Assembly: GCA_017893485.1 (NCBI GenBank)
Contig: CM030366.1
Span: 49,865,896 to 49,929,895, forward strand
DNA length: 64,000 nucleotides
Origin: Hemerocallis citrina
Lineage: Eukaryota > Streptophyta > Magnoliopsida > Asparagales > Asphodelaceae
Direction: 5' to 3'
The translations under genes and the position numbers were made by a program. Below, one piece after another: positions 33,753 through 43,672 of the stretch (positions within the stretch are counted from its first letter, which is position 1; the number at the start of each line of letters is the position of its first letter). The notes under the pieces are model-generated. The model was given only the letters and a program-made list of their open reading frames with translations, had not been told where the DNA came from and did no database searches.

Positions 33753-33768
33753 TAAGGTGGGTAGGATT
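33753..33768 (+). other. Polypurine tract of LARD
   Basis: TAAGGTGGGTAGGATT lies immediately before the TGTAACCCC start of the 3' LTR. Confidence 0.7.
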
Positions 33769-34435
33769 TGTAACCCCTATTTTTTTCCAAAATGTATTTT
33801 TGTATTTTTTGTATTTAAAATTTTTGCAAATTATTTTTTTCGGTTTTCAAATTATGTTGTCAAAATGTATTGTTGAGCTCCTATCAAAATCTGTTTTTGG
33901 CCAATAATTTTATTGTAACTATTTTCTATGATCTATATTGTAATGCAAATCTTATTTTGGTTATTATTACTTTGATTTCGATTATTATTATTAATACTGT
34001 TATTATTTTTATCATTTTCTTATTATTATTATTGTTCTCAGTATTATTATTATTACTGGTATTTTTTTGAAAATCCTAAATTGTATATTTTTATTTGTTA
34101 CATTATTTTTATTTTTATTTTAATATCCAATACCCTATTTCTTATTGGATTTTTAATAAAATCCATTTAAACCCAATAACCCATTTACCCGGTTTATTTT
34201 TACCCAATAACCCACCTAATACCCAATTAACCTATACACATTAAAACCCTAACTACCCAGTTATTTACCAGACCCATGCATTTAATTAATAACCAACCCA
34301 GTCACCTACTTTTCTACCCTACTCGATATGCCTAACGTTAAGCTCTGTAGCCATCATCCAACTTTCCCCTAACCCATCAGTATAACCTAATTACCCATTA
34401 ATACCCAATACTTAAGATCCTACCCGTTTTCACCC
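33769..34435 (+). mobile_element. LARD 3' LTR, left part
   Basis: It is collinear with 24529-25200 of the 5' LTR and is cut at CACCC (34431-34435) by the Tat1 insertion. Confidence 0.93.
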
Positions 34436-35053
34436 TGTTGCCGCTAAATTTGGTGTGGGGGCAAACAGATAGTATTTGTGGAGTCTTAGGGAAACTGAAT
34501 AGTAAACCTGTATACCTGTTTCGTCGGGTTATGATCGCTGCTCCTGCCGTACACCTGCAAAAAGTGCGAGACACCGGGGTTGTTCCCGGCGACGCACCCT
34601 CCGACGCTCAAGTCAGTAATCTAGGAAGACTATGAAAGAGCGCAAAAACTGGAGAAAGATTGATTACCTCTTAATGGAGATGGATGGAGGGTATTTATAG
34701 GCGTCTTAGGAAACAGATTAGGAATGTAATCCCCGTGATTTGATAAGGAATATTCCCCTTGTAAACAGATTAGGAATGTAATCCCTAATCCCCAGTGGAG
34801 GGATATGCATGAATCAGGGCCGTTGATTAGTATCTAATCAGAAACCCTAATTCTATCCCTCTGGATCGGGCTTTCTGCTGGTCGAAACCCGCGCCCGACT
34901 GAGGTGGACCCGTTTGCGAGTCAACGGGTTTTGGAGGAGAACCAGTAACTGCTTCAGATCCATTGATAGGAGAAATTACCGTTTTACCCCTGGACTTCAA
35001 GATTCGTGCCCGATTTGGACGGTCCCGATTAAACCCCATTTTTAGCCATATCA
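34436..35053 (-). mobile_element. Tat1 3' LTR (618 bp)
   Basis: In element orientation it starts TGATATGGCT and ends TAGCGGCAACA. It is nearly identical to 49475-50094. Confidence 0.95.
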
Positions 35054-35075
35054 CGAGCCCCCCACCCCCGAAGGC
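35054..35075 (-). other. Polypurine tract of Tat1
   Basis: On the minus strand a G-rich tract (TCGGGGGTGGGGGGCTCG) directly precedes the 3' LTR. Confidence 0.75.
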
Positions 35076-35574
35076 TGAGCTTGATCAGCCTTTGAGGAGT
35101 AGTTTTACTGTTTTACTGGCTAGTGGAGTTGTATCGGAGCTCAAATTGAAGGTTTCAAATCTTGAAGGAGGTAGTTTGGTGATTTTTCAAGTAGATTGAA
35201 CTCTGAGTCGCTCCAGAGCCTCTTGTAGGAATATCCTTTTTAGCGGAGTGTCAATTCGTCATTCTGGGGTTTCGGAAGATTGTTTTTTGGGCTACAATTG
35301 TTTGTCTGGGAGCAAGAAGGTGCTTCCTGACTTTATAACTGCTTTCTCGAAGTTCTTCCTTGTCCCTCGGAATTTTTAATTATTTTTTGCGATTTTTTGG
35401 TGCAATGGTTCGACCGTTTTCCCTCGTTGAGGGGCACATGTGCTCGTATCATGCTTCCGACCCCTTCTAGAGCTCGCTGACTAGGGGACCGAGGTCTATA
35501 TGCGGTTCAGCACATCTTTCCGAAGAGGAGGGAGAGTTCGGCGTGGTTGTGAGTGCTGAGAGGGAGTTCGGCAT
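35076..35574. other. Tat1 3' non-coding region
   Basis: Between the purine tract and the 59-bp array I see no open frame with recognisable content. Confidence 0.6.
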
Positions 35575-36757
35575 GATCCGAGGTCCAATCTTTCCCCGTA
35601 ATAGGGTCGGTGCCAAGAATGCTCGGCACTTGGTGCCGAACCCAATTTTCCCCCTGGAATGGGGTCGGTGCCAAGAACGCTCGGCTCATGGTGCCGAACT
35701 CGAATTTTTCTCCCGTAACGGGGTCGGTGACAAGAACGCTCGGCAGCTGGTGCCAAACTCGAATTTTTCCCCCGTAACGGGGTCGGTGCCAAGAACGCTC
35801 GGCAGCTGGTGCCGAACTCGAATTTTTCTCCCGTAACAGGGTCGGTGCCAAGAACGCTCGGCTCATGGTGCCGACCTCGAATTTTTTTTCCCCCATAACG
35901 GGGTCAGTGGCAAAAATGCTCGGCAGCTGGTGCCGAACTCGACTTTTTCCCCCGTGACGGGGTCGGTGCCAAGAACGCTCGGCAACTGGTGCCGAACTTG
36001 AATTTTTCCCCCGTAACGGGGTCGGTGGCAAGAACGCTCGGCAGCTGGTGCCGAACTCGAATTTTTCCCCCGTAACGGGGTCGGTATCAAGAACGCTCGG
36101 CAGCTGGTGCCGAACTCGAATTTTTCCCCCGTAACGGGGTCGGTGTCAAGAACGCTCGGCAGCTGGTGCCGAACTCGAATTTTTCCCCCGTAACGGGGTC
36201 GGTGTCAAGAACGCTCGACAGCTGGTGCCGAACTCGAATTTTTCCCCCGTAACGGGGTCGGTGCCGAGAACGCTCGGCAGTTGGTGCCGAACTCGAATTT
36301 TTCCCCCGTAACGGGGTCGGTGGCAAGAACGCTCGGCAGCTGGTGCTGAACTCGAATTTTTCCCCCGTAACGGGGTCGGTGTCAAGAACGCTCGGCAGAT
36401 GGTGCCGAACTCGAATTTTTCTCCGGTAACGGGGTCGGTGTCAAGAACGCTCGGCAGATGGTGCCGAACTCAAATTTTTCCCCCGTAACGGGGTCGGTGT
36501 CAAGAACGCTCGGCAGCTGGTGCCGAACTCAAATTTTTCCCCCGTAACGGGGTCGGTGCCGAGAACGCTCGGTAGTTGGTGCCGAACTCAAATTTTTCCC
36601 CCGTAACGGGGTCGGTGGCAAGAACGCTCGGCAGCTGGTGCCGAACTCGAATTTTTCCCCCGTAACGGGGTCGGTGTCAAGAACGCTCGGCAGATGGTGC
36701 CGAACTCGAATTTTTCCCCCGTAACGGGGTCAGTGTCATGAACGCTCGGCAGCTGGT
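35575..36757 (+). repeat. 59-bp tandem array with two hairpins per unit
   Basis: About 20 copies of an exact 59-bp period. Each unit contains CCCCGTAACGGGG (6-bp arms around A) and TCGGCAGCTGGTGCCGA (6-bp arms, 5-nt loop) plus CAAGAACGC. Copies are very uniform. The first few units near 35575-35700 are more diverged. Minus-strand open frames here repeat TPLRGKNSSSAPAAERS and are artefacts of the array. Confidence 0.95.
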
Positions 36758-38440
36758 TGTTGTGCAATCTAGACTGTCTAAATAACAGATCAACTAGACA
36801 CAAATTAAAAACCTCGCAAGTGTACGAATCGTTTAGAGAGGCGTAGTGACGAGCAAGGGTCGATCCCACAGAGATTGTAGAAATTAACTTACTAACCAAT
36901 AAAAAGAAATAAAAATCTTGAAGTATTGTTCTAAAAGAAAAGGAGAAATTAAAAACTATATCAAGTAGTTCTGAATTACATATATCTATTAAGTAGTTGG
37001 GTTTTGATTTCCACCTGTAATCAGTAATGCTAAGTCACCTTCTTCACTATTCTAGTTACTCATGTTCGTTCCTTTAAGGGCATGGTATCTACTCCTTAAA
37101 GTTAATGTTTCCCTAAGCCAAGAATTAGGCATGGTATCTTCTCTAATTCGTTTCTTTCCTTAAGTATTTAGCATGGTATCTACTAAGTTGCATTTAAGGA
37201 AAACATAAGAACAATGGAAACGAACAAATACTCGAAGTTCTAGAAATTGGTATCAGATCTAGATCCTTCAAGTTGATTAAACCAAGAACCCCTAAAGATT
37301 CCTGTGTTACAAGTTATGAGCACGAAATACGGATCGTCTCTATGCTCATATAACAGATTCAGACTTATACTACGCAAACTTGATAATCTCAGGTTCTGCA
37401 TGGCAGTCGACTTGCTGTCACTCTCAGTCGACTGCTCTTAGAACTTCTGAACAAGTTTGTATATTATAAATCTATACCAATACTCTCAGGTTTAATCAAT
37501 AAGTAACAGAATAGCATTCAGAAGAATATAAGCATTACATAACTACGGTTTCAATCTACCCAACTATGAAATTAGTTCCACATAATAAAACTTTTATTGA
37601 CTAACAGTTTCGAATACATGATGAAAATAAAAACTAGAAAGAGAAGAAATAAACTGATGATGATTGGTCTGAGAAGTCGAGTGCTGTCACTCAGTCGACT
37701 GGTTTGGTGCTTCAGTTTACTCGATCTCCTACTTCTTCGATGCTGATAGAATACTCCTCTTGGTTGATGATTTGATGATTCCGAAATTTCGTGATTCGAT
37801 TCCCCCTGAATAACGCCTCTTGGTTGATATTTATAGAACACGAGAAGAGAATTAGGGTTTGCTTTTTTTTTCTAGAAAAGTCCGCTTCTTTTATTTATTT
37901 CCTTCTTTATTTGATCGGCGTTTTATTTCTTTCTCTTTTCTTCTTTTCTTCCTTTTCTGCTAACCACGTGCTCTTGCCAATCCCCAGTCTCTAGCTTTGA
38001 TTTGTTGGAGAAGTTGTTATTCGCATATAATTTGGGTTTGGATAACTTAACTTTGATTTGGATTTAGATGAGGGCGGATCATCAATTATCTTATCTTTTC
38101 ACTCCACCAGATGCAGTCGACTGGTTTGTTGGATGTATGTAGACATCTGTGTCGTCATGATTAATTAGCCAAGTCGACTGATGTTGGGGAAGTCGACTGT
38201 GCCGAGCCCCAGCAATCTCTCTGTCCGGTCGACTGGTGAAGAGCCAGTCGACTGTTGCTCTGCAGTTCCCTGTATATCATCCTCTCAGTCTGTATTAGTC
38301 TGGAATCTGCTTCGTTTTGCTGCTTTTGTTGTTTCCTATGGAAAAGAGAAAAGAAGAGTAAAATACCACATATAAAGCATTTAAATGTCTAATTGCACTA
38401 AGATTATTGCTCCTAAATGTGAATATTATTGGGTTCATCA
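36758..38440 (-). mobile_element. Solo LTR (1683 bp) inside the 59-bp array
   Basis: It starts TGTTGTGCAATC, ends GGGTTCATCA and is flanked by ctggt on both sides (36753-36757, 38441-38445); the array resumes in register. On the minus strand TCTATAAATA (about 37830) looks like its TATA box, so it is read as minus. It contains about eight GTCGACT motifs, five of them clustered at 38110-38250. It encodes nothing I recognise. Confidence 0.82.
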
Positions 38441-38568
38441 CTGGTGCCGAACTCGAATTTTTCCCCCGTAACGGGGTCGGTGTCAAGAACGCTCGGCAGC
38501 TGGTGCCGAACTTGAATTTTTCTCCCGTAACGGGGTCGGTGCCGAGAACGCTCGGCAGCTGGTGCCGA
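38441..38568 (+). repeat. 59-bp tandem array, right end
   Basis: About two more units follow, ending at GCTGGTGCCGA. The array lies about 260 bp upstream of the TATA box of the plus-strand gene. Confidence 0.93.
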
Positions 38569-38978
38569 TGCCCATAACTTGTCGTTTTTCGTCATAGGAG
38601 TTCGTATCTGCTGTGCGCCTCCTGAACTTCTGACAACTTCTGACAGCTCCTGACAGATGGGATGTTTATTAAATGCAGTGACCTCTGGGCTTCCATCGGA
38701 TGGGATGCTCATTAAATGCAGTGCATGATTTGGCATTTTAAACAAGGTGACGATTGAGGTCGCTTTGTCATTTTGTGTAAATGGGCCGGTCGTACAAGCC
38801 CATTAACCTCGTTTGGCGTGCGCCTCTCTATAAATCCTCACCCCCCTCTCTCATTTCTCATTTCTCCTCTCTTTTGCTCAGGCGGTTTCTTGTGCTTAGG
38901 CGAATTCTTCCGGTGGTCGACGTTTGTTTCCGGCGAAGTTTTCCGGCAGCTATCTTCTTTTAAGGTAATTTATAAATT
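38569..38978 (+). promoter_or_regulatory. Promoter and 5' UTR of the antisense gene
   Basis: TATAAAT lies at 38829-38835 and is followed by CT-rich sequence (CTCTCTCATTTCTC), as in plant core promoters. The start codon is at 38979, leaving about 115 bp of leader. Upstream, GATGGGATG(T/C)T(T/C)ATTAAA occurs twice about 42 bp apart (38656 and 38698). The region is on the strand opposite to gag-pol. Confidence 0.6.
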
Positions 38979-39882
38979 ATGTCTGTAGCTTCTGTCTCCG
39001 AAGAAATCTCTTGGTCCGAGCCCTCCCTTGAGGTCGTCGAGGATTCGACCCCGACTAAGGGCAAGAAGGTGTTCGGCAAGGATTCGATCGTTGAAGATCC
39101 GAAGCAGATGGGAGAGTTCGGACAACTACCAGGGCCGCTGACCGGGCTCCATAGAGTTAGGCAGCTCCCAGAGGATCAAGCCGAGCGAATCGTCCATGGG
39201 AGGGGGAGGTCCTTTGAGGAGAACGCCGAGAGGGAGACGGCGGAGGCGGATGAGACGGCGTCGATCCTGCGCGAGGAGGACTTGGCGGTGATCCGGGACT
39301 CTTTTCACATCCCGGAGGAGTACGAGCTCATGCTGCCGGGTCCCGGGGTTAGGGCCAATTCGCCGTTGCCAGTGACGATGTGTTGCTGGCCGGTCGATGC
39401 CTTCATCGCCGGGGCTCGGCTGCCTCTCCACGCGTTCGCCGTTACCGTGGTGAGTTGGTTCGGGGTCAGCCCCATCCAACTCATGTCGAACGCGTGGCGA
39501 GTGATAAATGGTTTCGTTCTCCACTGCTAAGCTGCAGGGATCGAGCCGCAGCTGAACGTGCTTCGGACGTTATACCATCTCTACCAAGGGAATAAGTCGG
39601 AGTACCGGTATTACTTGACTCCGAGGCACGGTGGCAGGCTCATCATATGCCCTGACACCATTAAGCACTGGCGAGAGAAGTTTTTGGTTGTGCGGAGTCG
39701 AGAGGCGTGGCCGATCCCCTCCAACTGGGTAGAAGGAGTGCCGAAGAGGGCGAGGGCGCTTCCGAAGCTCAGTGTAGAAGAAGAAGAAGCAGTCCGGACT
39801 CTCCTAGATCGGCCAAAGTACGATTGGAGGGAGCTGACGGAGGACATCCTCTACAAGGGAGGGCTCTGCCGCGTAGATCCCA

Positions 39883-39968
39883 GTACGCGGCTCTCGTTAT
39901 GTTTTTGTTTTCTGTACTCTCTTCCTTGTTATTTGCAGTGTGTTAATCAATTTTTGCTTTGGATGCAG
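39883..39968 (+). other. Intron 1 of aORF1
   Basis: 86 bp, GTACGCGG...TTGGATGCAG, T-rich before the acceptor. Splicing is phase 1 and moves the reading from the frame of exon 1 (DP) into that of exon 2 (K-T-M-D-Y). Confidence 0.75.
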
Positions 39969-40417
39969 AAACCATGGACTACGACGCCGTGCTGGCGCTC
40001 AGGGCAGGACTTGCGAGCAAGGCGCCCAAGAAGCACAAGAGGGTTGCGACCAAGCTCCCACCGACCTCGAAGGCTCCGAGGATTACAGCCTCGGTCGAGG
40101 AGGTGGTGGCCCTCGACAGTCCCGTTGATGCCGTTGCAGGGACTTCGGCTCCGGCCGCTGGTGGCGAGTTCCCCATCGCCGCCGCCCATGGCATGACGAT
40201 GCCGCCGCTGACGGTGGTAGCCGAGGAGCTCTTGACGGAGGAGCATAAGAGAATTCACATTCCGGACTGGCAAGTCCGGAAGCATGACGGATTCCTTGGC
40301 AACTCGCTGGCGAGCATGCAGGCCGTCAAGAATCTCGCCATTCCGAAGGACCGAGCCGCCATGGAGGCCGGGCGAGAAGGCGACGACGTTATCGAGATCG
40401 CTCGTTCGGCGGTGTCG

Positions 40418-40496
40418 GTAAGCATTGAGCTTATTTCATTCGTTGTTCTTCTTTAACTAAAATTTATCTAACTCTTTTGGTTCTTCTTTGCTACAG
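40418..40496 (+). other. Intron 2 of aORF1
   Basis: 79 bp, GTAAGCATTG...TTTGCTACAG, strongly AT-rich between GC-rich exons. Phase 0; it joins SAVS to IIVHFGHL in a third frame. Confidence 0.82.
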
Positions 40497-41346
40497 ATCA
40501 TCGTCCACTTTGGTCACCTCACCAAGAGGTTGACAGCTCTGGAGAAGGAGCTAAAGCAAGAATCCGACCAGGCTCGGAACGAGAAAGCTCGGCTGTCGAA
40601 CGAGCTCAACAAGCTTCGCATCGAGCACGAGGGCAGATCGGCGAGGATCGAGCACCTCGAGGCCGAGGTGGCGAGGTTGGAGGGCGAGCTCCTTCGCCAG
40701 AAGGAGGGGTCGGCCAAGTAGTTGGCCGAAGTCGAGGGAGCCAAGGCGGCAGCTGTGAAGGCGGCGGAGGACGCGACCCTGGAGAAGGCGCAAGGGTTCC
40801 TCGCCCAAAACATGGCGAAGGCTTTCGCCGCAGCCATCGATCGGGTGTCGAAGGAGTTCCCCGAGGTGGACGTCTCGGGGTGGAGGCTATTCCCCGGCCA
40901 CGTCGAGGGTTTCGACGCTAAGTTTGAGGGGGAGGAGGAGGAAGGGGATGACGAAGCTGATGCCGAGGTCGGGGTCACTGATGAGGTCCCCAGTACTGTG
41001 GTCACTCCACTGGCAGTGGCGTTCCCTTCGGAGAAGTCGACCCCCACCCGAACTCGTCGCCCGGGGAAAGAGGTCGCGCCTTGACTCCGCTCCTCACTTT
41101 CTTGTCTTTGTTCTTTTTCCTTTTCTTTCCAAAAATTGTAACGCCTAATAGCAGACTGGCCACCGCTGCATTTTTGAAATGAATGAAAAGGAAAACTTTT
41201 TTGAAGTGTTGGTGTTCGGATCTTTGTCTTTCCCCCCCTTTCGTCAAAATTTTTGTTTTGAAAGTTTCTTGTTTCGAAAATTTCTCAAGTGTAATGCTCC
41301 GGCAGTGTTTGAACTTTTGCTGTTTATCTCGATCTCTTTTCAGCTC

Positions 41347-42263
41347 ATGGTGTTTGCCCAAGATGCCGAGGCAATTCGCTCGGACGAAGAGGCTCGAGCC
41401 GAGGCTAGCCTTGGGGCGACGAGGTTGTGCCTGGCTAAATGCCGAGAGCGGCTCTACGAAGTCGAGCTCGGGTTACGTCGAGCCGAAAGTGAACGGAACC
41501 ATCTTCAGCTCGTCCTCGGCCGGCGAGACATCGAGATCCGTCGTCTTGAGAGCAGAATCGCCGAAATGACTCCCGCAGGAGAAGAGGAGTATTCGCCGAC
41601 CGCTTTCAGTAACGAGCTTTGGGTTCAGTGTATTCGTCATAACCTGTCGAAAATAACAGCGGAGAGGGACGACCTGCGTTCTGAGATTCGGCATCTGCAG
41701 GCCGTAGAAACGAAGCTTCGGTCGGAGGGCGAAAGCTTGACAGGCAAGGTGGCGGAGCTGACAGTTGAACGCGACGAGTTGACAGCTGAAGTCGATGCTT
41801 TGAAGAGGGCTACCGTCGACAAAAGTATCGAAGTCACTCATCTTCGTCGCCTGATAGCGAGTCGCTCGAGCTGCCGGACTCTGCGATTCCCCCACGCTTC
41901 GAGGTCGACGTAAAGGATGACTCTTTGAGGGAGCAGATATCCGAGCTAGAGGCGGAGGTCGCTCGTCTAAAACTGCGCTCGGGGCCAATCAACGTCAGGA
42001 GCACTTCATGCATTCGTGCGGAGAGCGATCAGGGCATTACATTTTACGAGATGGCGACCCGTCAGCGCATCGGCCATCCTAGTTCGGGGGACACGCAAAG
42101 TTCGGTGGCAATCTCGTCGAGCGGTGCGTCTGTCGGAGTTGCTACCAGAAGTGGCGCCGAGGATTCGTCCCAATTTGTCGGTTTGGGGTCGCGCTCCGGA
42201 GACAAGCGTCGTCACTCCCGCGTGTCTTTGAAGCGGAATGCCCCGGCTCCGAGGAAGCGCTGA
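41347..42263 (+). pseudogene. Antisense gene aORF2, coiled-coil protein
   Basis: A second plus-strand frame begins at ATG 41347, just after a pyrimidine tract and CTTTTCAG that could be a splice acceptor. An upstream in-frame ATG at 41179 would add a hydrophobic stretch. It is rich in E, R and L with heptad spacing, with three long coiled-coil blocks (RLESRIAEM, ERDDLRSEIRHLQ, ERDELTAEVDALKRA). A one-base shift near 41840 moves the reading to the frame that continues SSPDSESLELPDSA, a last coiled block (EQISELEAEVARLK) and a serine-rich basic tail (KRNAPAPRKR) to TGA at 42261-42263. I know no family for it. About 260 bp separate it from aORF1. Confidence 0.6.
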
Positions 42264-42372
42264 GGTCGTCGTCTCCAAAAGCTTTTGTATTTTTTAGCTA
42301 AGTGTAATAAGTCGGCATTGTGGTTTGTAATCTTGCTATGTGTGATTCCCTTTGTATCGTGTCCCATTTATC

Positions 42373-42378
42373 AATAAA
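42373..42378 (+). terminator. Poly(A) signal AATAAA after aORF2
   Basis: AATAAA lies 110 bp after the aORF2 stop, preceded by TTGTAATC/TGTAATAAG-like upstream elements. It suits a plus-strand transcript. Confidence 0.5.
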
Positions 42379-42599
42379 ATGTTGTGCCTGAATTTGTGTC
42401 CCTCGGTGTCTGGTGTAGTCTTTGTGTTTGCAACTGTTGTCCATTGCGCCGATGTCTTTAGGTCGACCAATTGTTTGTTTGAAGGTCGGCGAGATGAGTG
42501 TTCAGCCAGCGGTGCCGAACGTTGTTTCTGAAGCCCACTCTCGTGGTTTTGCAGCCTCGCGTCACGCGCTCAAGCGAAAGTGTTTGACCTCGAATTTTT

Positions 42600-43505
42600 G
42601 CTATAGTGGCTCGACGGCTGTGGGGGTGATGGCGAACTATTTCTAGCTCGCTTAGAAGCGAACTTGTGAAGTAGATTCGAGCCAAGTGTTGGACTTCGAA
42701 CCATCGTTAGATTAGTTCAACGATTGCGGGAGCAATTCCGAATGGCGAACTACTTCTAGCTCGCTTAGAAGCGAACTTGCGAAGTAGATTCGAGCCAAGT
42801 GTTGGACTCCGAACCATCGTTAGATTAGTTCAACGGTTGTGGGAGCAATTCCGAATGGCGAACTACTTCTAGCTCGCTTAGAAGCGAACTTGCGAAGTAG
42901 ATTCGAGCCAAGTGTTGGACTCCGAACTATTGTTAGATTAGTTCAACGGCTGTGGGAGCAATTCCGAATGGCGAACTACTTCTAGCTCGCTTAGAAGCAA
43001 ACTTGGAAGTAGATTCGAGCCAAGTGTTGGACTCCGAACCATCGTTAGATTAGTTCAACGGTTGTGGGAGCAATTCCGAATGGCGAACTACTTCTAGCTC
43101 GCTTAGAAGCGAACTTGCAAAGTAGATTCGAGCCAAGTGTTGGACTCCGAACCATCGTTAGATTAGTTCAACGGTTGTGGGAGCAATTCCGAATGGCGAA
43201 CTACTTCTAGTTTGCTTTGGAGCGAACTTGCGAAGCAGAATCGAGCCAAGTGTTGGACTCCGAACCATCGTTAGATTAGTTTAACGGCTGTGGGAGCAAT
43301 TCCGAATGGCGAACTACTTCTAGCTCGCTTAGAAGCGAACTTGCGAAGTAGATTCGAGCCAAGTGTTGGACTCCGAACCATCGTTAGATTAGTTCAACGG
43401 TTGTGGGAGCAATTCCGAATGGCGAACTACTTCTAGCTCGCTTAGAAGCGAACTTGCGAAGTAGATTCGAGCCAAGTGTTAGACTCCGAACCATCGTTAG
43501 ACTGA
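42600..43505 (+). repeat. 113-bp tandem array downstream of integrase
   Basis: Eight copies have GCGAACTA at 42632, 42745, 42858, 42971, 43083, 43196, 43309 and 43422, so the period is 113 (one copy 112). Each unit carries CTTCTAGCTCGCTTAGAAG, an inverted repeat with 6-bp arms, and outer arms CTACTTC/GAAGTAG. It separates the converging aORF2 and integrase reading directions. Confidence 0.95.
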
Positions 43506-43672
43506 AGAGTTAAAAGCAGAGAGATGTGAACAATAGTAAAAATATGAAAAGACTTTATTCATTAATAACAAATAATTGGCTGCTTCTAAAGTTTCTAGCC
43601 GTAATTACAAGGAAAAATGAAAGAAAATCACTACAAGTAATAGGAAAGGAACGGTTCGTCATCTCGAAGTAC

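Larger units (their letters stand above)
38979..41084 (+). pseudogene. Antisense gene aORF1, Transposase_28-like, three exons
   Basis: Its function is unknown. Exons 38979-39882, 39969-40417 and 40497-41084 join to 647 codons in one frame. Exon 1 is acidic at first. Its middle (about residues 105-275) holds RLPLHAFAVTVVSWFGVSP, SNAWRVINGFV and LRTLYHLYQ, resembling the plant family called putative gypsy type transposon (Transposase_28). Exon 2 is alanine/proline-rich with a basic patch (KKHKR). Exon 3 starts with a long coiled coil (about residues 455-545) and ends in an acidic tail. Two stops interrupt it: TAA at 39528-39530 and TAG at 40719-40721. It is similar to antisense ORFs known from Tat-lineage elements. 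I infer it was expressed separately from gag-pol. Confidence 0.75.

Noticed and set aside
35496..36899. Several minus-strand frames repeating TPLRGKNSSSAPAAERS
   Set aside because: These are read-throughs of the 59-bp array in different registers; with a 59-bp period all three frames cycle.
39126..39524. Minus-strand frames under the antisense gene (also 39611-40285 and 40514-41047)
   Set aside because: They are shadows of the GC-rich plus-strand exons; they show no homology and sit opposite the Transposase_28-like blocks.
42600..43505. CRISPR-like array
   Set aside because: Units are contiguous 113-bp tandem copies without unique spacers, in a plant retrotransposon context.
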